Positions 1 to 5,195 of a stretch of DNA of 5,195 nucleotides are shown here, piece by piece. Position numbers and translations under genes: made by a program. This DNA comes from an uncultured Lachnospiraceae bacterium. GTDB lineage: Bacteria; Bacillota; Clostridia; Lachnospirales; Lachnospiraceae. The DNA is taken from NCBI GenBank assembly GCA_946409475.1, contig CAMJWQ010000255.1, positions 1-5,195 on the forward strand, written 5' to 3'. The notes beneath the pieces are model-generated. The model worked only from the letters and a program-made list of their open reading frames with translations, was not told the origin of the DNA and did not search any database. Each line of letters begins with the position of its first letter. Position 1 is the stretch's first letter.

Positions 1-348
1 CAACAAAGCCGGTATACAAAATTTTATGATAACGATATCAACGGTATCTTAGGCAGCAAAAGAGAAAATTATGCCGGCAAGGTTTTTGACGGTGCCGGTA
101 TAAACAGTGTTTTCGGAAGCGTCGTATTGGATTTAAGAGATGCCGTATTGCAGGGAGAAATAGCAATTGATGCGACTGTCATTTTTGGCGGTGCGAAAAT
201 TATCGTGCCTCCCAACGTAAAGATTAAGGTCTCCTCCATTCCTATTTTTGGCGGAGTGACAAATAATGCAACTTCTTTCGGCGGTCAGGAATCGGCAACT
301 CTTTACATTAATGCAACCTGTATGTTTGGAGGGATAGACATAAAATGA
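1..348 (+). CDS. LiaF-like protein, C-terminal part (5' end outside window)
   Basis: Frame 1 is open from the first base to the TGA at 346-348, so this is the last 115 codons of a gene that starts upstream. The visible part is beta-rich, with repeated Phe-Gly(-Gly) turns: VFGS, then IFGGAKIIVP, IFGGV, SFGG and MFGGIDIK at the C-terminus. From memory, this matches the C-terminal domain of LiaF-like proteins (cell-wall-active antibiotic response family), where a membrane N-terminus precedes a beta-rich domain. In LiaFSR systems LiaF restrains a sensor kinase during envelope stress, but no kinase or regulator gene is visible here, so that role is only a possibility. A TTG at 127 could be read as a start, but it lies inside the conserved domain with no ribosome binding site and is not believable. 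The stop overlaps the next gene's start (ATGA), which implies co-transcription and translational coupling. Confidence 0.8.
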   Translation, partial: QQSRYTKFYDNDINGILGSKRENYAGKVFDGAGINSVFGSVVLDLRDAVLQGEIAIDATVIFGGAKIIVPPNVKIKVSSIPIFGGVTNNATSFGGQESATLYINATCMFGGIDIK

Positions 349-1223
349 CAGAGTTTCAAAAAGTAATTAAGGCCATTGCCATTGGTCTTGCCATTTTTCT
401 CATTGTTATCATAATAGGTTCCCTATTTTCCCTGCTGAGCATGTTTGGTTTTATTGCAGACGGTTTCAACTCCGTTACTAAGGAGCAGACTTTGATAGAA
501 TATGAGAATGCATTTAATCCAAATGAAATAGATAGTATGAAAATTGATAATGCGGTTGGTAAGGTCTGTATACAGAAATCGGATACGGATCAAATTGAAG
601 TAACAGGTACCGGTTTATTTCCTTCTTTTTCCTGTCATTTAAAGGATAACGGTGAATTGGTAATCCGTAACAGCGAAAAAAATTTTTTTAACTGGAATTT
701 TACATCTTTTTTTCATCAAAGAGAGGATAACAGCGTATCAAATACTAAGATTGAAATTTTTGTACCATTGGATTATGAATGCTCCGATATGGTGATAGCA
801 AGCGGCGTCGGTGAAATGAAAATGAATGATATGATCATGGAACATCTGACCATAGACGGAGGTGTAGGCAATATCATTTGTGAAAGGGTAGTGGCTCAGC
901 GTGCTGACATAGGCGGAGGTGTAGGCTCTATGACTTTTACAGATGTTGACCTTCAAAACCTGGATCTGGATATCGGAACCGGCGATGTATCAATAAGCGG
1001 TGTATTATCGGGAGATTGTGAGCTGGACTGCGGTGTGGGCAAAGCGGAGCTGGATCTCACAGGTAATGTGGAGGATTATGATTTTAGTGTTGACTCCGGA
1101 GTAGGCAGTATACGTATTAACGGAGAGAGGATAGAGGAAACGAATCATACCAATAAGGGTGCGGAAAATTCTTTCCGAATAGAGGGAGGAGTGGGGTCCA
1201 TAACCATAACGATGGAGGAATAG
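345..1223 (+). CDS. Membrane-anchored DUF4097-like beta-repeat protein
   Basis: This 292-residue protein has one hydrophobic segment near the N-terminus (about residues 8-37) followed by a long beta-rich region. It is probably anchored in the cytoplasmic membrane with the repeat region outside, although topology cannot be proven from sequence. From residue 154 the motif G-V/T-G recurs at 154, 173, 192, 211 and 230, exactly 19 residues apart, and then at 252 and 282. An earlier related turn (AVGKV) lies at 70-74. Each repeat alternates short beta strands with Gly turns, which suggests a beta-solenoid. This pattern resembles DUF4097/DUF2807-type putative adhesin domains, whose biochemical role is not established. 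GGAGGG at 328-333 serves the ATG at 345, inside the end of the LiaF-like gene. The 4-base overlap suggests the two proteins work together in envelope sensing or maintenance. The gene ends in TAG. Confidence 0.85.
   Translation: MTEFQKVIKAIAIGLAIFLIVIIIGSLFSLLSMFGFIADGFNSVTKEQTLIEYENAFNPNEIDSMKIDNAVGKVCIQKSDTDQIEVTGTGLFPSFSCHLKDNGELVIRNSEKNFFNWNFTSFFHQREDNSVSNTKIEIFVPLDYECSDMVIASGVGEMKMNDMIMEHLTIDGGVGNIICERVVAQRADIGGGVGSMTFTDVDLQNLDLDIGTGDVSISGVLSGDCELDCGVGKAELDLTGNVEDYDFSVDSGVGSIRINGERIEETNHTNKGAENSFRIEGGVGSITITMEE
804..1196 (+). repeat. Tandem 19-codon GVG repeat region
   Basis: The encoded Gly-Val/Thr-Gly turns begin at residues 154, 173, 192, 211 and 230 (a perfect 57-base period), followed by looser copies at 252 and 282. 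The DNA has mostly diverged, but a 13-base block, CGGAGGTGTAGGC, is identical at 857-869 and 914-926, exactly 57 bases apart. This suggests origin by tandem duplication or constraint on the turn codons. Beyond the turns, the repeats share only a polar/hydrophobic strand alternation. Confidence 0.8.
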
Positions 1224-1296
1224 GCTGAAAAAACAAGCAAGCAGGTGAAATCATACGTATTAATATAAAAATAAAAAATATATGGAAATTTACAGG

Positions 1297-1326
1297 GAAT
1301 GTCACATTAATAAGTGGCATTCTTTT
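1297..1326 (+). terminator. Rho-independent terminator after the LiaF-like/DUF4097 pair
   Basis: GAATGTCAC (1297-1305) pairs with GTGGCATTC (1314-1322) over 9 positions with one G-U pair. The loop is 8 bases and TTTT follows directly. The stem can be extended by weaker pairs at its base. The T-run is short, so termination may be partial. It lies 74 bases after the TAG stop and separates this unit from the FAD enzyme gene. Confidence 0.7.
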
Positions 1327-1392
1327 AAATTGGCAGGGAAATAATAGTAAAACAAATATTTAGGATTTCGTAATGAAAAATTAATTGTTTAA

Positions 1393-1401
1393 TGGTATAA
1401 T
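1393..1401 (+). promoter_or_regulatory. Extended -10 promoter for the FAD enzyme gene
   Basis: TGGTATAAT combines a perfect TATAAT box (1396-1401) with an upstream TGn extension. No good -35 box is seen at 16-18 bases, which is common for extended -10 promoters. Transcription would start near 1408 and give a leader of about 120 bases. A second, weaker -10-like box, TATAAA, lies at 1478-1483 without a convincing -35 partner. Confidence 0.5.
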
Positions 1402-1514
1402 TAGCAAGGTACTGCCGGGTATAGTGTGAATAGATTTCTGACCGCTTATGAGGTAGTTACGGATTTATCGGAAATAGTATAAAATAATCATTTGGCGGGG
1501 TATCTATTCGATAG

Positions 1515-1521
1515 AAGGGAG
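1515..1521 (+). promoter_or_regulatory. Ribosome binding site of the FAD enzyme gene
   Basis: AAGGGAG sits 7 bases before the ATG at 1529 and fixes that start. It directly abuts a small inverted repeat (TCTAT 1503-1507, ATAGA 1511-1515) whose 3' arm touches its first base. Folding could therefore modestly affect access. Confidence 0.7.
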
Positions 1522-1528
1522 CTATAAG

Positions 1529-2503
1529 ATGAACAATAAATATGATATAATAATCATAGGAGCGGGACCGAGCGGAATTTTCTGCGCCTATGAATTGATT
1601 AAAAAAAATAAGAACCTGAAAGTATTAATGATAGAAAAAGGCAGATCCATCGAAAATAGAAATTGTCCGAAAAGAATTACAAAAAAATGTATCGGCTGCC
1701 AGCCATGCTCCATTACAACAGGATTTGCAGGAGCGGGGGCCTTTTCGGATGGAAAATTATCCTTGTCACCGGACGTTGGGGGAAATCTCCCGGCCATATT
1801 AGGCTATGACAAAACCATTGCACTGTTAAAAGAATCAGATGATGTTTATCTGCAATTTGGTGCGGATAAAAATATTTACGGGATTGATAAAGAAAACGAA
1901 ATTTATGAAATCAGAAGAAAAGCCATTAATGCGAATCTAAAGCTGATCGAATGTCCTATCCGTCATTTGGGGACGGAGGAAGGATATAAAATTTACAGCA
2001 AGCTGCAGGAGCATTTGTTAAAGGAAGGCATAGAAATGCGCTTTAACACTATGGTAAAAAATATCATAATCGAAGATAACAGCGTGAAGGGTATTTTGAC
2101 TGATAAGGATGAGATTTTATATGCAAAAGAAATAGTATCAGCCGTCGGAAGGGAAGGTGCGGACTGGTTTAGCCATATCTGCAAAGAACACGGTGTGGAA
2201 ACGCAGGTGGGAACGGTTGATGTAGGGGTACGGGTAGAAGTCCGTGATGAGGTAATGGAGTTTTTAAATAAAAACCTGTATGAGGCTAAATTGGTATATC
2301 ACACGCCTACCTTTGATGATAAAGTAAGAACCTTTTGTACCAACCCGTCAGGAGAGGTTGCGACGGAATATTATGAAAACGGTCTGGCAGTTGTAAATGG
2401 CCATGCTTACAAATCAAAAAAATATAAAACCAATAATACGAACTTTGCTTTGCTGGTATCGAAAAACTTCACAAAGCCATTTAAAACACCGATAGAGTAT
2501 TGA
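1529..2503 (+). CDS. N-terminal fragment of the FAD enzyme, as translated to the TGA
   Basis: If the TGA is a true stop, the cell makes this 324-residue product from a good ribosome binding site. It keeps the N-terminal GxGxxG motif and the cysteine cluster but lacks the C-terminal GDG motif that completes the FAD site, so it is probably inactive or unstable. Confidence 0.5.
   Translation: MNNKYDIIIIGAGPSGIFCAYELIKKNKNLKVLMIEKGRSIENRNCPKRITKKCIGCQPCSITTGFAGAGAFSDGKLSLSPDVGGNLPAILGYDKTIALLKESDDVYLQFGADKNIYGIDKENEIYEIRRKAINANLKLIECPIRHLGTEEGYKIYSKLQEHLLKEGIEMRFNTMVKNIIIEDNSVKGILTDKDEILYAKEIVSAVGREGADWFSHICKEHGVETQVGTVDVGVRVEVRDEVMEFLNKNLYEAKLVYHTPTFDDKVRTFCTNPSGEVATEYYENGLAVVNGHAYKSKKYKTNNTNFALLVSKNFTKPFKTPIEY
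2501..2503 (+). other. In-frame TGA replacing an expected glycine codon
   Basis: The codons read TAT-TGA-AAA-TAT-ATT, giving Y-stop-K-Y-I. Four bases later an 8-pair, AT-rich stem can form: ATATTGCT (2508-2515) with AGTAATAT (2522-2529), one G-U pair and loop CAATTA. The loop has no guanine, so it does not fit the bacterial SECIS elements I know. TGA is also used as the final stop of this gene (2939-2941) and of the LiaF-like gene (346-348), which argues against a reassigned genetic code. Confidence 0.85.
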
Positions 2504-2941
2504 AAATATATTGCTCAATTAAGTAATATGCTGTGTGACGGTAAAATCATGGTACAAACCATTGGAGATTTAAGGAGAGGAAGAAGGACTACGGAGGAAA
2601 GACTTTGCAGAAATAATTTGATCCCCACGTTAAAAGATGCGGTGCCCGGAGATTTATCATTGGTTTTTCCTCATAGGATAATGGTGGATATCATGGAGAT
2701 GATAGAAGCTCTTGATAAGGTGACTCCAGGTATTGCAAGCGATGAAACCCTATTATATGGAGCAGAGGTAAAATTTTATTCAAACAAAGTGGTGGTGAAT
2801 AAGGATTTTGAAACCAGTATTAAGGGCCTTAGAGCTATCGGAGACGGAGCTTCTGTTACCAGAGGTTTACAGCAGGCATCGGCAAATGGCATTAGCGCTG
2901 CCAGAAGTATTTTAAAAAAATCAAACTGGAATACAAAGTGA
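2504..2941 (+). pseudogene. C-terminal remnant of the FAD enzyme
   Basis: This is the portion after the stop, in the same frame. The first ATG, at 2528, would give 137 residues, but no Shine-Dalgarno sequence precedes it (the upstream bases are AT-rich and fold into the small hairpin at 2508-2529). Separate translation is therefore unlikely. It carries the conserved GDLRRGRRTTEER block, the PGDLSL segment and the C-terminal IGDGASVTRGL flavin motif. It shows no further decay, which points to a very recent mutation, an error, or continued selection. Confidence 0.65.
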
Positions 2942-2986
2942 AAGATAAACGCAGAATGACTCGCGAAGAGTGTTTCGTGTAATTTT

Positions 2987-2991
2987 GGAGG
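2987..2991 (+). promoter_or_regulatory. Ribosome binding site deciding the foldase start
   Basis: GGAGG lies 5 bases before the ATG at 2997. The frame is open further upstream to a GTG at 2970, but that codon has no ribosome binding site and would add nine residues before the Arg/Lys-rich start of the membrane anchor. ATG 2997 is preferred. Confidence 0.8.
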
Positions 2992-2996
2992 CCTTC

Positions 2997-4082
2997 ATGA
3001 GAAGAAGAATAAAATGGAGAAAACCTGTCATGATCATAAGTATTCTGCTGTTGGTTATGATTGGAGTAATATGGGTATTTATCAGCGGAGATAAAAAAAT
3101 AGGAGATACGAAAATAGTATTTACTACGGGTTTCGCCGAGAATGAAGTATTTAAAATAGGAAGCAGCTCCTGTACTTTGCCGGAAGCAATGGTTTATATG
3201 ACAACGGCTAAGAACCAATACGAAAGTGTATATGGAGTGGAGATGTGGAGTCATGATTTTGGCGGTATAACCTTGGAAAAATATTTAAAAAATATGATCA
3301 TAAGCCAGCTGTCTCAAATAAAAAGCATGAATTTATTGGCAAAGGAAATGGATATTACCTTATCGGAGGATGAAGTACAGTTAACCCAAAAGGCGGCAAA
3401 GGAATATTATGAATCACTGAATACTGCGGAAATCACATACATGAATGTCAATGAAGCCGTTATTAAACAGTTATATACCGAATATGCCCTGGCTAATAAG
3501 GTATACGAACAAATTACTAAGGACGTCAATCCGGAAATCAGTGATGATGAAGCAAGAAGTATCACCGTGAAACATATATTAATAAAAACTTATAAAGTAG
3601 ATGAGAAGGGTAATAAGGTGCCTTTCAGTGAAGAACAAAAAAATCAGGCTTATGCCAAGGCCCAGGAAGCATTGGGACGGGCTAAGGCCGGAGAAGATTT
3701 TGACAGCCTGATTAAAATTTACAATGAAGACAGCAAGACTACCTATGAATTTGGAAAGGGTGTTATGCCCGATGCCTATGAGGAGGCTGCCTTTAATCTG
3801 GATAAGGATGAGATCAGTGATATCGTAGAAACGGAATATGGATATCATATCATTAAATGTATCAGTAATTTTGACCGTGACAAAACGGATGCCAACAAAA
3901 TAACCATACTGGAACAAAGAAAGAGCGAAGCATTTGATGAGGTTTATTATTCCTTTATCGGCCAGGTCAGCTCTGATTTTAATGATAAGCTCTGGGATAA
4001 GGTAACGCTGAAGGTAGATGAAAGTATTACTACAATGAATTTTTTTGATATTTATAATAAATATTTTGCTCCAAAATCATAA
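2997..4082 (+). CDS. Membrane-anchored parvulin-type peptidyl-prolyl isomerase (PrsA/SurA-like)
   Basis: This 361-residue protein starts with a basic stretch (residues 2-9) and one hydrophobic helix (about 11-30). It is expected to be anchored in the membrane with the rest outside, where it would help secreted proteins fold by cis-trans isomerisation of prolyl bonds. Residues 50-185 form a helical, SurA-N-like chaperone region. The parvulin domain spans about 188-290: VKHILIKT (191-198) with H193, EDFDSLIKIYNEDS (233-246), AAFNL (264-268), and YGYHIIK (281-287) with H284. These are the typical core residues of the family. A helical tail (about 295-361) follows. No Cys lies after the hydrophobic segment to form a lipobox, so unlike classical PrsA it is not a lipoprotein. 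The gene lies 55 bases after the FAD gene with no strong terminator between, so co-transcription is possible. Confidence 0.88.
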   Translation: MRRRIKWRKPVMIISILLLVMIGVIWVFISGDKKIGDTKIVFTTGFAENEVFKIGSSSCTLPEAMVYMTTAKNQYESVYGVEMWSHDFGGITLEKYLKNMIISQLSQIKSMNLLAKEMDITLSEDEVQLTQKAAKEYYESLNTAEITYMNVNEAVIKQLYTEYALANKVYEQITKDVNPEISDDEARSITVKHILIKTYKVDEKGNKVPFSEEQKNQAYAKAQEALGRAKAGEDFDSLIKIYNEDSKTTYEFGKGVMPDAYEEAAFNLDKDEISDIVETEYGYHIIKCISNFDRDKTDANKITILEQRKSEAFDEVYYSFIGQVSSDFNDKLWDKVTLKVDESITTMNFFDIYNKYFAPKS

Positions 4083-4131
4083 AATACCAAATACTCGCTC
4101 TGCTCATGCTTGATTTCCTTCCGATAAGTTA

Positions 4132-4158
4132 CTAGCACTCATATATGGTGAGTGCTAA
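4132..4158 (+). promoter_or_regulatory. CIRCE operator (HrcA binding site)
   Basis: CTAGCACTC (4132-4140), a 9-base spacer, and GAGTGCTAA (4150-4158) match the CIRCE consensus TTAGCACTC-N9-GAGTGCTAA at 17 of 18 positions; only the first base differs. CIRCE is the target of the heat-shock repressor HrcA, which usually controls the groESL and dnaK operons. Here it precedes htpG and ends 7 bases upstream of the -35 box, so HrcA probably represses htpG until heat or misfolded protein titrates GroEL. Confidence 0.93.
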
Positions 4159-4164
4159 TTTTTT
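4133..4164 (+). terminator. Possible terminator of the foldase gene, overlapping CIRCE
   Basis: As RNA from upstream, TAGCACTC (4133-4140) and GAGTGCTA (4150-4157) pair over 8 bases with a 9-base loop, and a run of six T follows at 4159-4164. This satisfies the form of an intrinsic terminator, and no other candidate lies between the foldase stop at 4082 and htpG. The same bases would then serve as DNA operator and RNA terminator. Confidence 0.5.
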
Positions 4165-4165
4165 C

Positions 4166-4194
4166 TTGACAATTTCATATCCCGGTATTACACT
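4166..4194 (+). promoter_or_regulatory. Sigma-A promoter of htpG
   Basis: A perfect -35 box TTGACA (4166-4171), a 17-base spacer and TACACT (4189-4194, 4 of 6 matches to TATAAT) form a good housekeeping promoter. Transcription would start near 4201 and give a leader of about 50 bases. The operator sits just upstream of the -35 box rather than over the start site. Confidence 0.75.
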
Positions 4195-4251
4195 TATGGA
4201 TAGAAAAGAAGGAAGCATGATTTAGAAAATTAAGAAAAGGAGAGATAAAAA

Positions 4252-5195
4252 ATGGAAAATAAACATGGCAGCCTGTCTATTCACAGCGATAATATTTTTC
4301 CCATTATTAAGAAATGGTTATATTCGGATCATGACATTTTTGTCAGAGAATTGGTGTCTAATGCCTCTGACGCCATAACGAAATTAAAAAAGCTGGAAAT
4401 TATGGGAGAATACCAATTTGAAGATGATAGAGAGGATAAGATTCGGATTTTAGTGAATCCCGAAGAGAAAACCATTAAATTTATAGATAACGGCCTGGGA
4501 ATGACGGCAGAGGAAGTAGAAGAATATATCAATCAAATTGCTTTTTCAGGTGCAACGGATTTTTTAGAGAAGTATAAGGATAAAACGAACGAAGATCAAA
4601 TCATAGGGCATTTTGGTCTTGGTTTTTATTCTGCATTTATGGTGGCGAAGGAAGTGCACATTGATACTCTTTCTTATAAAGAGGGAGCGGAGGCTGTTCA
4701 TTGGGAATGTGACGGTGGAACGGAATTCAGTATGAATGGAGGAGAGAAAAGCACTGTAGGTACGGAAATCACACTCTTTTTAAATGAAGACAGTATTGAA
4801 TTTTCCAATGAGTATCGTGCGGATGAGGTAATCAGAAAATATTGTTCCTTTATGCCTTATCCCATATACTTAAAAAAGGAAAATGCAGAACCGGAATACG
4901 AAACCATATTGCCGGAGGAAAAAACGGATAAAGATACGGTAATTGAAACGATAATTGAAGAAGCAAAAACAGAAGAAAAAGAGAATGAAAAGGGTGAAAA
5001 GGAAATAGTTGAAATTTCACCTAAAACGGAAAAATTAAAAATTTTAAAAAGACCCGTATCTTTAAATGATACGAGACCCTTATGGACCAAGCATCCTAAT
5101 GAGTGTACGGAAGAGGAATATAAGGATTTTTACCGAAAGGTATTTCATGATTTTAAAGAACCCCTTTTCTGGATTCATTTAAATATGGATTATCC
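4252..5195 (+). CDS. htpG: Hsp90 chaperone HtpG, N-terminal and early middle domain (3' end outside window)
   Basis: AAGGAGAG at 4237-4244 precedes the ATG at 4252, and the frame stays open to the window end (314 codons plus 2 bases). The product is the cytosolic ATP-dependent chaperone Hsp90. The GHKL ATPase domain fills residues 1-207: ELVSNASDA (33-41) with catalytic E33 and Mg-contact N37, DNGLGM (79-84) with nucleotide-binding D79, and GHFGLGFYSAF (119-129) for the lid and phosphate contact. The middle domain begins around LNDTRPLWTK (271-280) and continues with EEEYKDFYRKVFHDF. Between them, residues 208-270 are Glu/Lys-rich, far longer than the linker I recall in E. coli HtpG. About half the gene is visible, given a usual length of 620-680 residues. 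The CIRCE operator and strong promoter upstream suggest heat-inducible, HrcA-controlled expression. Confidence 0.95.
   Translation, partial: MENKHGSLSIHSDNIFPIIKKWLYSDHDIFVRELVSNASDAITKLKKLEIMGEYQFEDDREDKIRILVNPEEKTIKFIDNGLGMTAEEVEEYINQIAFSGATDFLEKYKDKTNEDQIIGHFGLGFYSAFMVAKEVHIDTLSYKEGAEAVHWECDGGTEFSMNGGEKSTVGTEITLFLNEDSIEFSNEYRADEVIRKYCSFMPYPIYLKKENAEPEYETILPEEKTDKDTVIETIIEEAKTEEKENEKGEKEIVEISPKTEKLKILKRPVSLNDTRPLWTKHPNECTEEEYKDFYRKVFHDFKEPLFWIHLNMDY

Larger units (their letters stand above)
1224..1528 (+). other. Intergenic region: terminator, promoter and leader
   Basis: This 305-base gap holds no convincing gene. The first 70 bases are A-rich and unremarkable. A terminator hairpin follows at about 1297-1326. 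Two possible -10 boxes lie at 1396-1401 and 1478-1483, and a possible structured leader runs up to the ribosome binding site of the FAD enzyme gene. No riboswitch class that I recognise is present. Confidence 0.6.
1529..2941 (+). pseudogene. COG2509-type FAD-dependent dehydrogenase, interrupted by an in-frame TGA
   Basis: Read through the TGA at 2501-2503, this frame gives a 470-residue protein, the length I expect for uncharacterised COG2509-type NAD(P)/FAD-dependent oxidoreductases. The N-terminal Rossmann motif GAGPSG is at residues 11-16, with E36 at the end of the second strand as the usual FAD ribose contact. A cysteine cluster (C46, C54, C57, C60) precedes GAGAFSDGKL (68-77), a family hallmark. 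The C-terminal half has GDLRRGRRTTEER near 346-358 and the second FAD-contact motif IGDGASVTRGL near 437-447. Both halves are in the same frame with no deletion, and the stop falls where relatives are expected to read Y-G-K-Y-I, so one GGA-to-TGA change explains it. The family's substrate is unknown. The gene is either a recent pseudogene, carries a sequencing error, or is read through. The bases around the stop otherwise look intact. Confidence 0.8.

Noticed and set aside
676..689. A7T7 tract in the DUF4097-like gene as a phase-variation site
   Set aside because: Runs of seven are common in AT-rich coding sequence, the frame is intact, and nothing else suggests switching.
2528..2941. Independent 137-residue gene starting at ATG 2528
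   Set aside because: It lies in the same frame as the preceding gene, contains only the C-terminal half of one family, and has no ribosome binding site upstream.
2962..2979. Hairpin between the FAD gene and the foldase (CGCGAA with TTCGTG)
   Set aside because: The stem has only 6 pairs including a wobble, and the T-run after it is poor, so it is not a convincing terminator.
2970..2996. GTG at 2970 as start of the foldase
   Set aside because: No ribosome binding site precedes it, whereas GGAGG sits 5 bases before ATG 2997, which opens directly into the basic membrane-anchor sequence.
2892..3254. Minus-strand ORF of 120 codons opposite the foldase start
   Set aside because: It is antisense to a well-supported gene, resembles no family I know, and has no ribosome binding site or promoter context.
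4196..4225. Nine-codon leader ORF before htpG
   Set aside because: Its ATG lies before or at the predicted transcription start (about 4201) and has no ribosome binding site.
5055..5073. CGTATC/GATACG inverted repeat inside htpG
   Set aside because: A short 6-base arm pair within coding sequence, with a 7-base AT loop and no T-run, is most likely chance.
4857..5090. Minus-strand Ser/Phe-rich ORF opposite the Hsp90 linker
   Set aside because: Its composition is the complement of the Glu/Lys-rich linker codons, a typical shadow ORF.
1..5195. Reassigned genetic code with TGA read as glycine
   Set aside because: TGA also ends the LiaF-like gene at its ATGA overlap and the FAD gene at its natural C-terminus, so TGA behaves as a stop here.

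Overview
The window suggests a low-GC, Gram-positive anaerobe of the Clostridia, probably Lachnospiraceae-like. The evidence is AT-rich coding sequence, strong GGAGG-type ribosome binding sites, a LiaF-like/DUF4097-like envelope gene pair, a PrsA-type membrane foldase, and an Hsp90 gene behind a CIRCE operator. This placement is inferred from gene content and style, not from a search. All recognisable genes are on the + strand.

Layout. Positions 1-348 hold the 3' end of a LiaF-like gene, which overlaps by 4 bases (ATGA) a membrane-anchored DUF4097-like protein (345-1223) with glycine-rich repeats of exactly 19 residues. A hairpin terminator (about 1297-1326) closes this unit. A roughly 200-base promoter/leader region then precedes a COG2509-type FAD-dependent dehydrogenase (1529-2941). 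That gene is interrupted by a single in-frame TGA at 2501-2503, where family members are expected to carry glycine. After 55 bases comes a membrane-anchored parvulin-type peptidyl-prolyl isomerase (2997-4082). The following 169-base gap carries a near-perfect CIRCE inverted repeat that also looks like a terminator (stem plus T6), then a sigma-A promoter (TTGACA, 17-base spacer, TACACT). The last gene is htpG/Hsp90 (from 4252, cut off by the window end), which has a long charged linker between its N-terminal and middle domains.

How they fit together. The outer parts share a stress and protein-quality theme: envelope-stress-type beta-rich proteins, an extracytoplasmic foldase, and a cytosolic ATP-dependent chaperone under probable HrcA control. 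The FAD enzyme is not obviously part of that theme and may be inactive in this strain. I found no mobile element, CRISPR array, tRNA or rRNA. The points most worth checking are the in-frame stop, the operator/terminator/promoter arrangement before htpG, the Hsp90 charged linker and the 19-residue repeat protein. I see no clear evidence of an entirely new system.
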